The position numbers and the translations under genes were made by a program. From Azospirillum canadense (lineage in GTDB: Bacteria; Pseudomonadota; Alphaproteobacteria; Azospirillales; Azospirillaceae): a DNA stretch of 64,000 nucleotides. The stretch covers positions 217,001-281,000 of the forward strand of contig NZ_JAOQNG010000004.1 of the NCBI RefSeq assembly GCF_025961225.1. Direction: 5' to 3'. Under the pieces are notes generated by a model. That model saw only the letters and a list, made by a program, of their open reading frames with translations. It had not been told where the DNA came from and ran no database searches. The first letter of the stretch is position 1; every line of letters begins with the position of its first letter. Below, piece by piece: positions 25,191-33,359 of this stretch.

Positions 25191-25281
25191 CCCTCGCCCG
25201 CCTCTCGCGCAAGCAGAGCTTGTGCTGACGGCGTCAGGCGAATGCCTTCGGCATTCGCTGAGAGCCGGAGGCGGGAGAGGG
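25191..25281. repeat. 91-bp multi-hairpin (cloverleaf-like) palindromic element
   Basis: The outer arms CCCTCGCCCGCCTC (25191-25204) and GAGGCGGGAGAGGG (25268-25281) pair with one mismatch. Between them are three hairpins: CAAGC-AGA-GCTTG (25210-25222), TGACG-G-CGTCA (25226-25236) and GCGAATGCC-TTC-GGCATTCGC (25238-25258). The whole could fold as a closed cloverleaf in either strand. A T-run follows on the plus strand. It may be a REP-type mobile repeat, a terminator for the fliL2 end, or a structured RNA. Confidence 0.6.
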
Positions 25282-25287
25282 TGTTTT

Positions 25288-25791
25288 TCAAAGCCGCGTG
25301 TTTTCCTGGCGCATCAGGCGGTCGATCAGGACCGCGCGGACGAGGCCGGGGCCGAGCTGGTCGCCGGCCGCCTGCTTCAGGGAGTGGGCGACCGCGGCGG
25401 GGTCGACCGAGGGGCCGTCGAAGGCGCCGGAGCCGGCCAAGCCGAACAGGGCCTGCAACAGCGCGTTGCGGGCGTGCGGCAGGCGGCGGCGGATCAGGTT
25501 CGCTTGGTCGGCGCTGCCGGTCTGGAGCGTGATCTGGATGAGGATGAAGGCGGCGGTCCGGCCATCCGCCAGCACCGGCACCATCAGCTGTCCGACGTCG
25601 ACATAGAAGGGGCCGCCCGCCTCCTCCGGCTTGTCGGCGGATTTGTCCGCCGTGGCGCCGGGGGCGGCGGTCGTCGCGGCCTCCGCGCGTTGCAGGCGGC
25701 CGAGGCCATAGCCGCCGGCCGCCGCGAGGGCCGCGCAGAGCACGAAGATGGCGAGGCCCGTCGGCCTCCGGCGTTCTTTCCCGCGTACCAT
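25288..25791 (-). CDS. Second FliL-like flagellar protein
   Basis: The 167-residue product has an N-terminal membrane helix (GLAIFVLCAALAAAGGYGL) and a periplasmic domain with PFYVDVGQLMVPVLADGRTA and FILIQITLQTG, then a C-terminal helix VRAVLIDRLMRQE. This is the FliL fold in shortened form, distinct from the fliL of the fliM operon. Alphaproteobacterial clusters often carry such a gene after flgH. It starts 13 bases after the flgH stop and is the last gene of the flgF-flgG-flgA-flgH operon. Confidence 0.65.
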   Translation of the reverse strand: MVRGKERRRPTGLAIFVLCAALAAAGGYGLGRLQRAEAATTAAPGATADKSADKPEEAGGPFYVDVGQLMVPVLADGRTAAFILIQITLQTGSADQANLIRRRLPHARNALLQALFGLAGSGAFDGPSVDPAAVAHSLKQAAGDQLGPGLVRAVLIDRLMRQENTRL

Positions 25792-25804
25792 CGGCCCCGT
25801 CCCG

Positions 25805-26524
25805 TCAGAAGGGCATGATGATGTCGAACAGCTGCTGGCCGTAGCGCGGCTGCTGCACGTCGGTCATCTGGCCGCGGCCGCCGTAGGTGACGCGCGCCTC
25901 TGCGACCTTGTCGTAGTCGATGGTGTTCACGTTGGTGATGTCCTCCGGCCGGATGACGCCGGCGATGCGCATCTCGCGCAGTTCGTAGTTCACGCGCACC
26001 TCCTGCCGGCCGGCGATGACGAAGTTGCCGTTGGGCAGCACCTCCGTCACCACGGCGGCGACGCGCATGGCGATGCGCTCGTTGCGCTGGATGGTCCCGG
26101 TGCCGGAGGAGTTGCTGCTGCTGTCCATGGTCACGAGATTGGACGGGTCGACGGAGCTGGGCACTTGGCTTTCCAGCCCGAAGAAGTTGGGGACGCCGGC
26201 CTTCTCCGCGTTGGAGCGCTGACGCTGCGTCTGGTTCTGCATCTGCGCCTGGTCGGCGATGTTGATGATGACGGTCAGCAGGTCGCCGGTCTGCTTGGCC
26301 CGCGGGTCGCGGAAGAAGTCGCGCGAGCCGGTGCGCCAGAGGGAACTCGGCACCTGTTCGTTCGGCAGCGCGCGGGGCATGGGCATGGAGACGACGCGCG
26401 CCTCCGGCGCCATGGCCGGGTTGGAGATCTCCGACAGGCGCGGAGCCTGCCCGATGTCGGCCAGCCGGGCGCAGCCGCCCAGCGCGCAGAGGATGAGAAC
26501 AAGCGGGATGGACTCGCGGCGCAT
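25805..26524 (-). CDS. flgH: Flagellar L-ring protein FlgH
   Basis: FlgH forms the outer-membrane L ring. The 239-residue lipoprotein has the lipobox LGGC at Cys18. Recognisable segments are QTGDLLTVIINIADQAQMQN, ELREMRIAGVIRPEDI and VTYGGRGQMTDVQQPRYGQQ. The ATG follows AGAGAGGAC. It is complete and lies between flgA and the second fliL-like gene. Confidence 0.95.
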   Translation of the reverse strand: MRRESIPLVLILCALGGCARLADIGQAPRLSEISNPAMAPEARVVSMPMPRALPNEQVPSSLWRTGSRDFFRDPRAKQTGDLLTVIINIADQAQMQNQTQRQRSNAEKAGVPNFFGLESQVPSSVDPSNLVTMDSSSNSSGTGTIQRNERIAMRVAAVVTEVLPNGNFVIAGRQEVRVNYELREMRIAGVIRPEDITNVNTIDYDKVAEARVTYGGRGQMTDVQQPRYGQQLFDIIMPF

Positions 26525-26538
26525 GGGACTGTCCTCTC

Positions 26539-27261
26539 TCAGGGGCGGGCGGCGATCGCGGGCGGCCCGGCGACGGAGACCGTCTGTGGCCCGGTGATCG
26601 TTCCGGTGACGACGATGTTGCTGGCGATGTTCATGACCCGCACGGAGTCGCCCACTCCGCCGTCCTGGAGCGCGCGGCCGCGCGCCATCAGCTGGAGCGG
26701 GCCGTCCTCGTACAGCAGGCTGACCGGCTTGTTGCGCTGGACCACCACGGGCGTGCCCACCGCGCTGGCCTGGATCAGCCGCCCAGCGGACAGCTGCCGG
26801 CGGCTGGCCATGCCGACCAGCGCGTCGCGGGAGCTGACGACCGTGTCGTTCAGTCGGTCCATCGGCATCTGGATGAAGGTCAGGTCGCCGTCGGCGATGA
26901 TCTCCCCCGGCAGGATGCGGCGGGTCGGCACCGGCACCTCCACCAGGATGTCGGCCTTGGCGCGGACCTCCACGATGCGGCCCTCGCTGCTGACCAGCGC
27001 GCGGACGTTGCCGCTGCGCGGGTCGTAGGACAGGTCGCGCACCGCCTCCACCGGGCCGGCGAAGGGGGCGGTCAGCACCAGCGAGACGCGCGCCTCGGCC
27101 GGCACGGCGTTGCCCAGCGACGCCGCCAGCTCGTGCGCCAGCAGCGATTCCACGGGTCCTTCGGCGGTCGAGAGAAAAGCGGCCTCCGCTGCCCCGCCGC
27201 ACAGAAGGTGCAGCGCCAGGGCGAAGGCCAGCTTGCGGGTGCCGCGCGCCATGATGGTCAC
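26539..27261 (-). CDS. flgA: P-ring assembly chaperone FlgA
   Basis: FlgA is a periplasmic chaperone for FlgI. The 240-residue product has a signal peptide (KLAFALALHLLCGGAAEA) and the SAF domain with PTRRILPGEIIADGDLTFI, ASRRQLSAGRLIQASAV and GDSVRVMNIASNIVVTGTI. The GTG start overlaps the flgG stop; the ATG three codons later (27252) is equally plausible. The position between flgG and flgH agrees with the alphaproteobacterial gene order. Confidence 0.9.
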   Translation of the reverse strand: MTIMARGTRKLAFALALHLLCGGAAEAAFLSTAEGPVESLLAHELAASLGNAVPAEARVSLVLTAPFAGPVEAVRDLSYDPRSGNVRALVSSEGRIVEVRAKADILVEVPVPTRRILPGEIIADGDLTFIQMPMDRLNDTVVSSRDALVGMASRRQLSAGRLIQASAVGTPVVVQRNKPVSLLYEDGPLQLMARGRALQDGGVGDSVRVMNIASNIVVTGTITGPQTVSVAGPPAIAARP

Positions 27262-28043
27262 CGCATGTTGGAGAGGGTGGAGGCCATCTGGTCGCCGGCC
27301 TCGACCACCTTCGCGTTCATCTCGTAGGCGCGCTGGGCGGAGATCAGCTCGGTGATTTCCTGGACGACGTTGACGTTGGAGGATTCCAGGTACTTCTGCC
27401 GGATCGTGCCGAAGCCGGCCTGCCCGCCGGTGCCGTCCTGCGGCTCGCCCGACGCAGGGGTGGAGCGGAACAGGTTGTTGCCCATCGCCTCCAGCCCCGA
27501 TTCGTTGACGAAGACTGTCATGACCAGCTGGCCCAGCGTGCGCGGCTTGGTCTGACCGTCCACATAGGCCTGCACCTCGCCGGAGCTGTTCACCGCGATC
27601 TCGCGCGTGCCCTGGGGGACGGTGATGTCCGGCATAACCGGGTGGCCGTCGCCGGTGACGACGGTGCCCTCCGGCGACAGCTTGAAATTGCCGGAGCGGG
27701 TGTAGGCCGTCTCCCCGCCCGGCATGCGGACGTTGAAGTAGCCGCGCCCCTCGATGGCGAGGTCCAGCTCGTTCCCGGTGGAGGTCAGGTTGCCCGTCGT
27801 GTTGATGCGGTTGACCGAGGCCGGGCGGACGCCCAGCCCCACCTCGATGCCCGTGGGGATCAGCGTGCCGGCGTCGGTGGACTGGCTGCCCTGGCGCCGT
27901 TCGGACTGGTACATCAGGTCCTGGAACTCGGCCCGGCCGCGCTTGTAGGCGGTCGTGTTGATGTTGGCGATGTTGTTGGAGATGACCTCGACGTTCAGCT
28001 GCTGGGCCATCATGCCGGTCGAGGCGATGCTGAGCACGCGCAT
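27258..28043 (-). CDS. flgG: Distal rod protein FlgG
   Basis: FlgG builds the distal rod. The 261-residue product has SIASTGMMAQQLNVEVISNN near the start, followed by DLAIEGRGYFNVRMPGGETA and the coiled-coil C terminus VNVVQEITELISAQRAYEMN. Length and motifs are standard. It follows flgF by 15 bases. Confidence 0.96.
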   Translation of the reverse strand: MRVLSIASTGMMAQQLNVEVISNNIANINTTAYKRGRAEFQDLMYQSERRQGSQSTDAGTLIPTGIEVGLGVRPASVNRINTTGNLTSTGNELDLAIEGRGYFNVRMPGGETAYTRSGNFKLSPEGTVVTGDGHPVMPDITVPQGTREIAVNSSGEVQAYVDGQTKPRTLGQLVMTVFVNESGLEAMGNNLFRSTPASGEPQDGTGGQAGFGTIRQKYLESSNVNVVQEITELISAQRAYEMNAKVVEAGDQMASTLSNMR

Positions 28044-28058
28044 GGGAAATGACTCCGG

Positions 28059-28790
28059 TTAGGATGCTTTGCCGAGGCGGTTGATGGCGGAGCGCAGCAG
28101 GTCCTGCCCCTCGTCCATCATGCGGGTGACCGCCTGGTAGTCGCGGGACAGCTCCATCATGCGGGTCACCTCGCCGATGCCCTGGACGTTGGACTGCTCC
28201 ACCTTGCCCTGGATCAGGCGGGTGTCGGGGGCGGGCTGCGGGTCGGTGCCGGGCTCCACGTCGAACAGCACGTCGCCGGTCTGGCGCAGGGCCTGCGGCC
28301 GGTCGAAGCGCACGACGCGCAGGCGGGCCAGCATGTCGTTGTCGGCGGAGACGAGGCCGTCCGTACCGACCGACAGGCGGCTGCGGTCCGAGGGGATGAC
28401 GATCGGCTGCTGGTTGTCGTCCAGGTACGGGAAACCGCTGGCGTTCACCAGCTGCCCGTCCACGTCGCGGCGCATGCGGCCGTCACGGGTGTAGCGCACC
28501 CCGTCCGGCGTGCGGACCTGGAGCCAGCCGTCGCCGTCCAGCGCCACGTCGTAGGGGTTGTCGGTCGGCGACAGACCGCCGGCGCGGTGGTCGGTGTAGG
28601 TCGCGCGGTCGATGGTGAAGGCGATGCGGTCATTTGGCTTTGTGCCGCCCGGCTCCATGGCCGCTTCGAACAGCATCCGCTCCGCCCGGAAACCGGCAGT
28701 GTTCATGTTGGCGACGTTGTTGGCGACCACCTCCAGCTGCCGGCGCAGCGCCACTTGCCGCGACAATCCGATGTAAAGGGGATTCTCCAT
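28059..28790 (-). CDS. flgF: Proximal rod protein FlgF
   Basis: FlgF is a rod protein between FlgC and FlgG. The 243-residue product has LRRQLEVVANNVANMNTAGF, then DVALDGDGWLQVRTPDGVRY and the C-terminal EQSNVQGIGEVTRMMELSRD. It is the first gene of its leftward operon and faces the TPR-protein gene across 143 bases rich in phased TTTAAA-type repeats. Confidence 0.94.
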   Translation of the reverse strand: MENPLYIGLSRQVALRRQLEVVANNVANMNTAGFRAERMLFEAAMEPGGTKPNDRIAFTIDRATYTDHRAGGLSPTDNPYDVALDGDGWLQVRTPDGVRYTRDGRMRRDVDGQLVNASGFPYLDDNQQPIVIPSDRSRLSVGTDGLVSADNDMLARLRVVRFDRPQALRQTGDVLFDVEPGTDPQPAPDTRLIQGKVEQSNVQGIGEVTRMMELSRDYQAVTRMMDEGQDLLRSAINRLGKAS

Positions 28791-28806
28791 CGCCGACCAT
28801 CCGCAG

Positions 28807-28913
28807 TTTGAACGCGGGTTTAACCTAGGTGATGCAGTTTAAAGCCGGGTTTCAACCTGAGGCGCCGCGACGGAGACTGATCGGTGTCTTGCAAGGTTTG
28901 AATCCGATTTAGA
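28807..28913. promoter_or_regulatory. Three TTTAAA-type direct repeats in the flgF / TPR-protein divergent promoter
   Basis: TTTGAAC GCGGG TTTAACC (28807-28824), TTTAAA GCCGGG TTTCAA (28838-28855) and TTTGAA TCCGA TTTAGA (28897-28913) have half-sites spaced 11-12 bases. All resemble the perfect box in front of the CtrA-like regulator. Shared control of both divergent operons is inferred. Confidence 0.5.
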
Positions 28914-28933
28914 TAAAATTTGCGACGGCTGCG

Positions 28934-31255
28934 ATGCATCCCTGGAAGACTCCCACCGGTTTGACCGGGTTCAGCATGGCCCTGCTGCTGGCGAGCACCG
29001 CCTTCACGGCGCTTCCCGCGCTGGCCGCCACGAGGGTGAAGGTGCAGGCCGGCGACCACGCCGACTTCTCGCGCCTCGCCCTGGTCAGCCCGCAAGGCGC
29101 GCCGGAGGTGGCGGTGGAGAGCTGCGGCGGGCGCATCACCCTGCCGAGCCGGGCGGCTTGGCCGCTGGAGGCGCTGGGCGCCGCCTATTCCCGGCGCCTG
29201 ACCGACTTCCGGGTGGCCGACGGCGGGCGCAGCCTGACGCTGCAATGGCCCTGCGGGGCGCGCGTCGCGGTCCGGCAGGAAAAGAAGGTGACCTTCGTGG
29301 ATGTGGCCGAGCCGCCGGTCCCCGGCCGCAAGCCGGGCGCCCCGGCGGTGGAGCCGGAGGCGACGGACGCGCCGATGGTGGAGGCACCGCCGCCGTCCTT
29401 CTTCGACGGGTTGAGCCCGGTGAGCAGCGCGCAGGCGCAGCCGATCCCGATCCCGATCCGGCCAACGGCCACTGTCACTCCGGCACCCGCTGTGCCGCCT
29501 CCCGTTACGCCGGTGGCGGCACCGCCCTCCCCTCCCCCGCCCTCCCCTCCCCCGCCGGCGGTGACCGCCGCAGCCCCTCCCCCCTCCCCTGCCGACCCGC
29601 CGATCCGGGCCTTCGACCTGGACGCCTGGGCGGGCGACGATTTCCCGGTTCGCAAGCGGGCGCTGGAGCAGGCCATCGTGGAGACCCAGGGCCGCGCGCG
29701 GGTGGACGCGCTGATCGCCATGGCGCGCTTCACGTTGGCCCGCGCCATGCCGGAGGAAGGGCGCGCGGCGATCGACGCGGCGGATAGCCAGCGCCCGGCG
29801 CCCGACCAGCGGTATGAACTGCGCCTGCTGCGCGACGCCTTCCGCGCGCTGGACGGCACCGCCGACCCGGACGACAGCGTCTTCGTGCGCACGCCGCCGG
29901 GCCAGTCCGCCGACCACCACGTCTGGCGCGCCGCCACCCTGGCCCCGACGCGCTGGGGTGCGGCGAAGCCGGGCCTGCCCATCGTGCTGAAGCGGCTGCT
30001 GTCCTACCCGGCCGACCTGCGCGGCCGTCTGCTGACCCTGCTGGCCGACGCTGCCGGGGAAAGCGACGCGGCGTCGCTGAACCTGATCGTGATGGCGATG
30101 ATAACGCTGGACGGCGTCGGGGCCGGTGACGGGCGGCTCGACTATTTCCGCGGGCGGCTGGCGGAGTTGCAGGACAGCGCCGCCGACGCGCTACGCCACT
30201 ACGGCAACGCCGCCGCGGCGCCGGGGCTGTACGGCCACCGGGCGCAGGTGCGCTCCATCGAGTTGCGGCTGGCCGGCGGCGCCCTGGACGACGCCCGCGC
30301 CATCGCGGAGCTGGAGACGTTGCGGTACGCTTGGCGCGGCGACGATGTGGAGACGGACGCGCTGGCCGTGCTGGGCGCCGCCTACGCGCGGGTCGGGCGG
30401 ACGGACGCGGCGCTGGACATCTTCGGCCTGCTCGGGCGGCGGTTCGGGGCGACGGCACGCGGGCGCGCGGCGCTGACCACCGGGCGGACGCTGCTGACCG
30501 CCGTGGTGGGCCGGCTGGAGGAAACCTCCGGCAGCACGCTCGACGCGCTGGCGTTGCAGGTCCGGCACGGGCGGGTCGTGGCGCTGATGGACGATGAGGC
30601 CGGGACGCAACGGCGCCGGCTGGCGCGGCGTCTGGCGCGCGATGGCTTCACGCTGGAAGCGGCGAAGCTGCTGCACGGGCTGGCCGAGGACGCGCGCGGC
30701 CCGCGCCGGGCGGAGATCGGGCTGGAGTTGGCGCGCGTGCTGCTGGACGCCGGGCGCAGTGGGGAGGCGCTGGCTGTGCTCGACCACACCGGCGGGAGCG
30801 CCGCCGATCCCGCCCTGGCGGAGCGGCGCGCCCTTCTGCGCGCGGAGTCCTTTGCGGCGGAGGGCGAGGCGATGCGCGCCTTCGACGCCCTGCGCGGCCT
30901 GTCCGGCCCCGCCGCGGCGCGCATCCGGGCGCAGAGCCTGTTCCAGGCCGGCGAGTGGGCCGCGTCGCGCGCCGCCTACGCCGAACTGCTCGACAAGGCT
31001 GACGCTCCCGACCCGGACGACGTCGCGCAATACGCGCTGGCCGCCTTCCGCGCCGGCGACGCCGAGGCGGTGGGGGCCGCGGCGGCGAAGCACGGCAAGC
31101 GGCTGGCCGGCACGCGCTGGGCCGGGCTGCTCGACGCGCTGGCCGTCCCGGCGGAGCCGCGCGCCAAGCCGCTGTCCACCGCCGCCATCACCGCCCAACT
31201 GGCCTCCGCCGGCGCGCTCAGCGACGTCGTGCGCCGCTGGCGGGCGTCGCCGTGA
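28934..31255 (+). CDS. Large secreted TPR-repeat protein with AMIN-like N domain, linked to motAB
   Basis: The 773-residue product has a signal peptide (MALLLASTAFTALPALAA), then an AMIN-like beta domain (RVKVQAGDHADFSRLALVSP, then RRLTDFRVADGGRSLTLQW; about 35-120). A proline-rich linker around residues 175-220 (PSPPPPSPPPP) follows. The remaining 550 residues are Ala/Leu-rich helical repeats of TPR or Sel1 character (for example VLGAAYARVGRTDAALDIFG). The layout recalls MotC-like and FimV-like envelope proteins. The gene is 58 bases upstream of motA and shares its promoter region with flgF, so it probably helps the stator or basal body in the periplasm. No named family was recognised. Confidence 0.55.
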   Translation: MHPWKTPTGLTGFSMALLLASTAFTALPALAATRVKVQAGDHADFSRLALVSPQGAPEVAVESCGGRITLPSRAAWPLEALGAAYSRRLTDFRVADGGRSLTLQWPCGARVAVRQEKKVTFVDVAEPPVPGRKPGAPAVEPEATDAPMVEAPPPSFFDGLSPVSSAQAQPIPIPIRPTATVTPAPAVPPPVTPVAAPPSPPPPSPPPPAVTAAAPPPSPADPPIRAFDLDAWAGDDFPVRKRALEQAIVETQGRARVDALIAMARFTLARAMPEEGRAAIDAADSQRPAPDQRYELRLLRDAFRALDGTADPDDSVFVRTPPGQSADHHVWRAATLAPTRWGAAKPGLPIVLKRLLSYPADLRGRLLTLLADAAGESDAASLNLIVMAMITLDGVGAGDGRLDYFRGRLAELQDSAADALRHYGNAAAAPGLYGHRAQVRSIELRLAGGALDDARAIAELETLRYAWRGDDVETDALAVLGAAYARVGRTDAALDIFGLLGRRFGATARGRAALTTGRTLLTAVVGRLEETSGSTLDALALQVRHGRVVALMDDEAGTQRRRLARRLARDGFTLEAAKLLHGLAEDARGPRRAEIGLELARVLLDAGRSGEALAVLDHTGGSAADPALAERRALLRAESFAAEGEAMRAFDALRGLSGPAAARIRAQSLFQAGEWAASRAAYAELLDKADAPDPDDVAQYALAAFRAGDAEAVGAAAAKHGKRLAGTRWAGLLDALAVPAEPRAKPLSTAAITAQLASAGALSDVVRRWRASP

Positions 31256-31312
31256 GTTTGGTTGCCGCACCGATGCCCGCCCCCTAATTCGGCCGAGCCG
31301 AAGGAGTCCATC

Positions 31313-32200
31313 ATGCGTTTGCTGTTCGGTATCGTCGCGGTCTTCCTCAGCGTGCTCGGCGGCTTCGTCGCCATGGGCGGGCGGCTGGGGGTGCTGTGGC
31401 AGCCCGTGGAGATCGTCATCATCATCGGCGCCGGCATCGGCGGCTACGTCATCGCCAACGCCCCGCCGGTGCTGCGCGGGACGCTGCGCACCATCGGCGC
31501 CGTGGCGCGCGGCCGGCGCACCAGCAAGGACGAGTATCTGGAGCTGATCGCCCTGCTCTACGCCCTGCTGCGCCAGGCCAAGTCCAAGGGCATGTCGCAC
31601 ATCGAGGGCGACATCGACAAGCCCGAGGACAGCCCGATCTTCGCCCAGCACCCGTCGGTGTTCCGCCAGCCGCGCTGCGTCGCCTTCCTGTGCGACTACC
31701 TGCGCCTGATCGCGCTGGGCCAGGACAACCCGCACGACCTGGAAGCGCTGATGACCGAGGAGATCGACACCATCGCGCGGGAGCTGAACCAGGTGCCCAA
31801 GGCGTTGCAGAACCTCGCCGACGCGCTGCCGGCGCTGGGCATCGTCGCCGCCGTGCTGGGCGTCATCAACGCCATGAGCGCGATCAGCGAGCCGCCGGAG
31901 GTGCTGGGCCACATGATCGGCGGCGCGCTGACCGGCACCTTCCTGGGCGTGCTGCTGTCCTACGGCCTCGTCGGGCCGATCGCGGCGGCGGCACGGCACC
32001 GGCGCGAGGCGGAGCTGACCCTGTTCATCTGCGTCCGGGCCGGCATCGGCGCCTATCTCCGCGGCAGCCCTCCGCAGGTCTGCGCGGAGTTCGCCCGCAA
32101 GGTGCTGTTCGCCGACACGCAGCCGAGCCTGGCCGAGGTCGAGGTCGCCACCACCCTGTCCTCGCAGGCGAAGGCCCGCGAGGCGAGCCAGCCCGCCTGA
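31313..32200 (+). CDS. motA: Flagellar stator protein MotA
   Basis: MotA forms the proton channel with MotB and contacts FliG. The 295-residue product has four membrane segments, starting MRLLFGIVAVFLSVLGGFVAM and EIVIIIGAGIGGYVIANA, with the later pair around LPALGIVAAVLGVINAM and GALTGTFLGVLLSYGLVGP. The cytoplasmic loop between is charged. The ATG has AAGGAG upstream. It is ten bases from motB. Confidence 0.95.
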   Translation: MRLLFGIVAVFLSVLGGFVAMGGRLGVLWQPVEIVIIIGAGIGGYVIANAPPVLRGTLRTIGAVARGRRTSKDEYLELIALLYALLRQAKSKGMSHIEGDIDKPEDSPIFAQHPSVFRQPRCVAFLCDYLRLIALGQDNPHDLEALMTEEIDTIARELNQVPKALQNLADALPALGIVAAVLGVINAMSAISEPPEVLGHMIGGALTGTFLGVLLSYGLVGPIAAAARHRREAELTLFICVRAGIGAYLRGSPPQVCAEFARKVLFADTQPSLAEVEVATTLSSQAKAREASQPA

Positions 32201-32210
32201 GGCCGCCGCC

Positions 32211-33158
32211 ATGCCCCGCAGCAAGCGCATCCAGCCGACCGTCATCGTCAAGCGCCGCTACGAGGACGAGGGGGAGGAGCACAACAGCGCCTGGAAGCTG
32301 GCCTACGCCGACTTCGTGACGGCGATGATGACCTTCTTCCTGATCATGTGGCTGATGAACGTCACCACGGTGGAGCAGCGCAAGGGCATCGCCGACTATT
32401 TCAACCCCGTCGCCCTGTCGCAGGCCAATTCGGGCGCCGACGGCATGCTGGCCGGCCGGTCGGTGGACAAGACCGGGGCGCTGAGCACCCCCAACGCCCC
32501 CGGCGAGCACAGCGTGCCGGTGGCCGCCCCGCCGGTCGTCGCCTCGCTGGGCGACAGCGACCGCCAGCCTGCGGGGCGCAAGGACCCCATGCCGCACCCG
32601 CCGGGCGGGAAGACGGCGTCCGATCGCAATGCACGGGCGGAGCTGGAGGCGATGCTCGACCGGCAGGCCGCCGCCTTGACCGAGCAGCGGGCGCTGGACG
32701 AGGCGGAGCGCGACCTGCGCCGCCGCATCGCAACGACGCCGGACCTCGGCGTGCTGGCCGACGGTGTGCTGATCCAGCAGACGCCGCAGGGCCTGCGCGT
32801 GCAGCTGACCGACCAGGCGAAGGCGTCGATGTTCAACGTCGGCTCCGCCCAGATGAACGACCAGGGCCGCCGCCTGATGCGGCTGGTCGCCACGGCCGTG
32901 GCGGCAGCGCCCAACCGGCTGAGCATCAGCGGCCACACCGACGCGCTGGGCTACGCCGACGGGGCGAAGTACGGGAACTGGGAGCTGTCCAGCGACCGCG
33001 CCAACGCCGCCCGCCGCGAACTGATCGCCGCCGGCATCCCGCCGGCCCGCATCGTCCGCGTGGAAGGCCGCGCCGACCTGGACCACCTGGACAGCGCCAA
33101 CCCACTCGCCCCGCGCAACCGCCGCATCAGCATCACGTTGCTGCGGGGTGGGGAGTGA
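32211..33158 (+). CDS. motB: Flagellar stator protein MotB
   Basis: MotB anchors the stator to peptidoglycan. The 315-residue product has a basic cytoplasmic head, one membrane helix with the proton-carrying aspartate D34 (AYADFVTAMMTFFLIMWLM), and an OmpA-like domain (about 190-310) with LSISGHTDALGYADG and NWELSSDRANAARREL. All key residues are present. It ends the TPR-motA-motB unit and is followed by a hairpin repeat. Confidence 0.95.
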   Translation: MPRSKRIQPTVIVKRRYEDEGEEHNSAWKLAYADFVTAMMTFFLIMWLMNVTTVEQRKGIADYFNPVALSQANSGADGMLAGRSVDKTGALSTPNAPGEHSVPVAAPPVVASLGDSDRQPAGRKDPMPHPPGGKTASDRNARAELEAMLDRQAAALTEQRALDEAERDLRRRIATTPDLGVLADGVLIQQTPQGLRVQLTDQAKASMFNVGSAQMNDQGRRLMRLVATAVAAAPNRLSISGHTDALGYADGAKYGNWELSSDRANAARRELIAAGIPPARIVRVEGRADLDHLDSANPLAPRNRRISITLLRGGE

Positions 33159-33171
33159 AGCGCTTCGGGTC

Positions 33172-33195
33172 CCCTCTCCCCAAGGGGGAGAGGGA
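33172..33195. repeat. GGGGAGAG-type palindrome after motB
   Basis: The palindrome (CCCCTCTCCCC then GGGGGAGAGGG around AA) is the same type as the pair at 1.7 kb. It could terminate the motB transcript before the flgE promoter. Confidence 0.65.
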
Positions 33196-33253
33196 GACTT
33201 CCTTGAGAGGAAAGAAGAGCACCAAATTTTAAGTAAATGCCCTTTCCACCTCC

Positions 33254-33270
33254 TTTAAAGCGCCTTTAAA
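33254..33270 (+). promoter_or_regulatory. CtrA-type phased repeat upstream of flgE
   Basis: TTTAAA GCGCC TTTAAA gives TTAA-N7-TTAA with an 11-base period, 90 bases before the flgE start, in an AT-richer stretch. It matches the box of the CtrA/FtcR-like regulator gene. Confidence 0.6.
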
Positions 33271-33359
33271 ACCGTCTCTGTACTCTGCGTTGGTAAGTCC
33301 ATCGTGGAGAATCCCGGGACTTCCCCTTGCTTCGGCAGTCTTGACAAGAGGATCCCTCG

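Noticed and set aside
25191..25281. CRISPR-like repeats
   Set aside because: The structure is a set of nested palindromes, not equal repeats with spacers. No array was seen anywhere in the window.
30191..32251. 686-residue open frame opposite the TPR protein and motA
   Set aside because: It spans two genes on the other strand and has low-complexity Gln/Gly/Arg composition.
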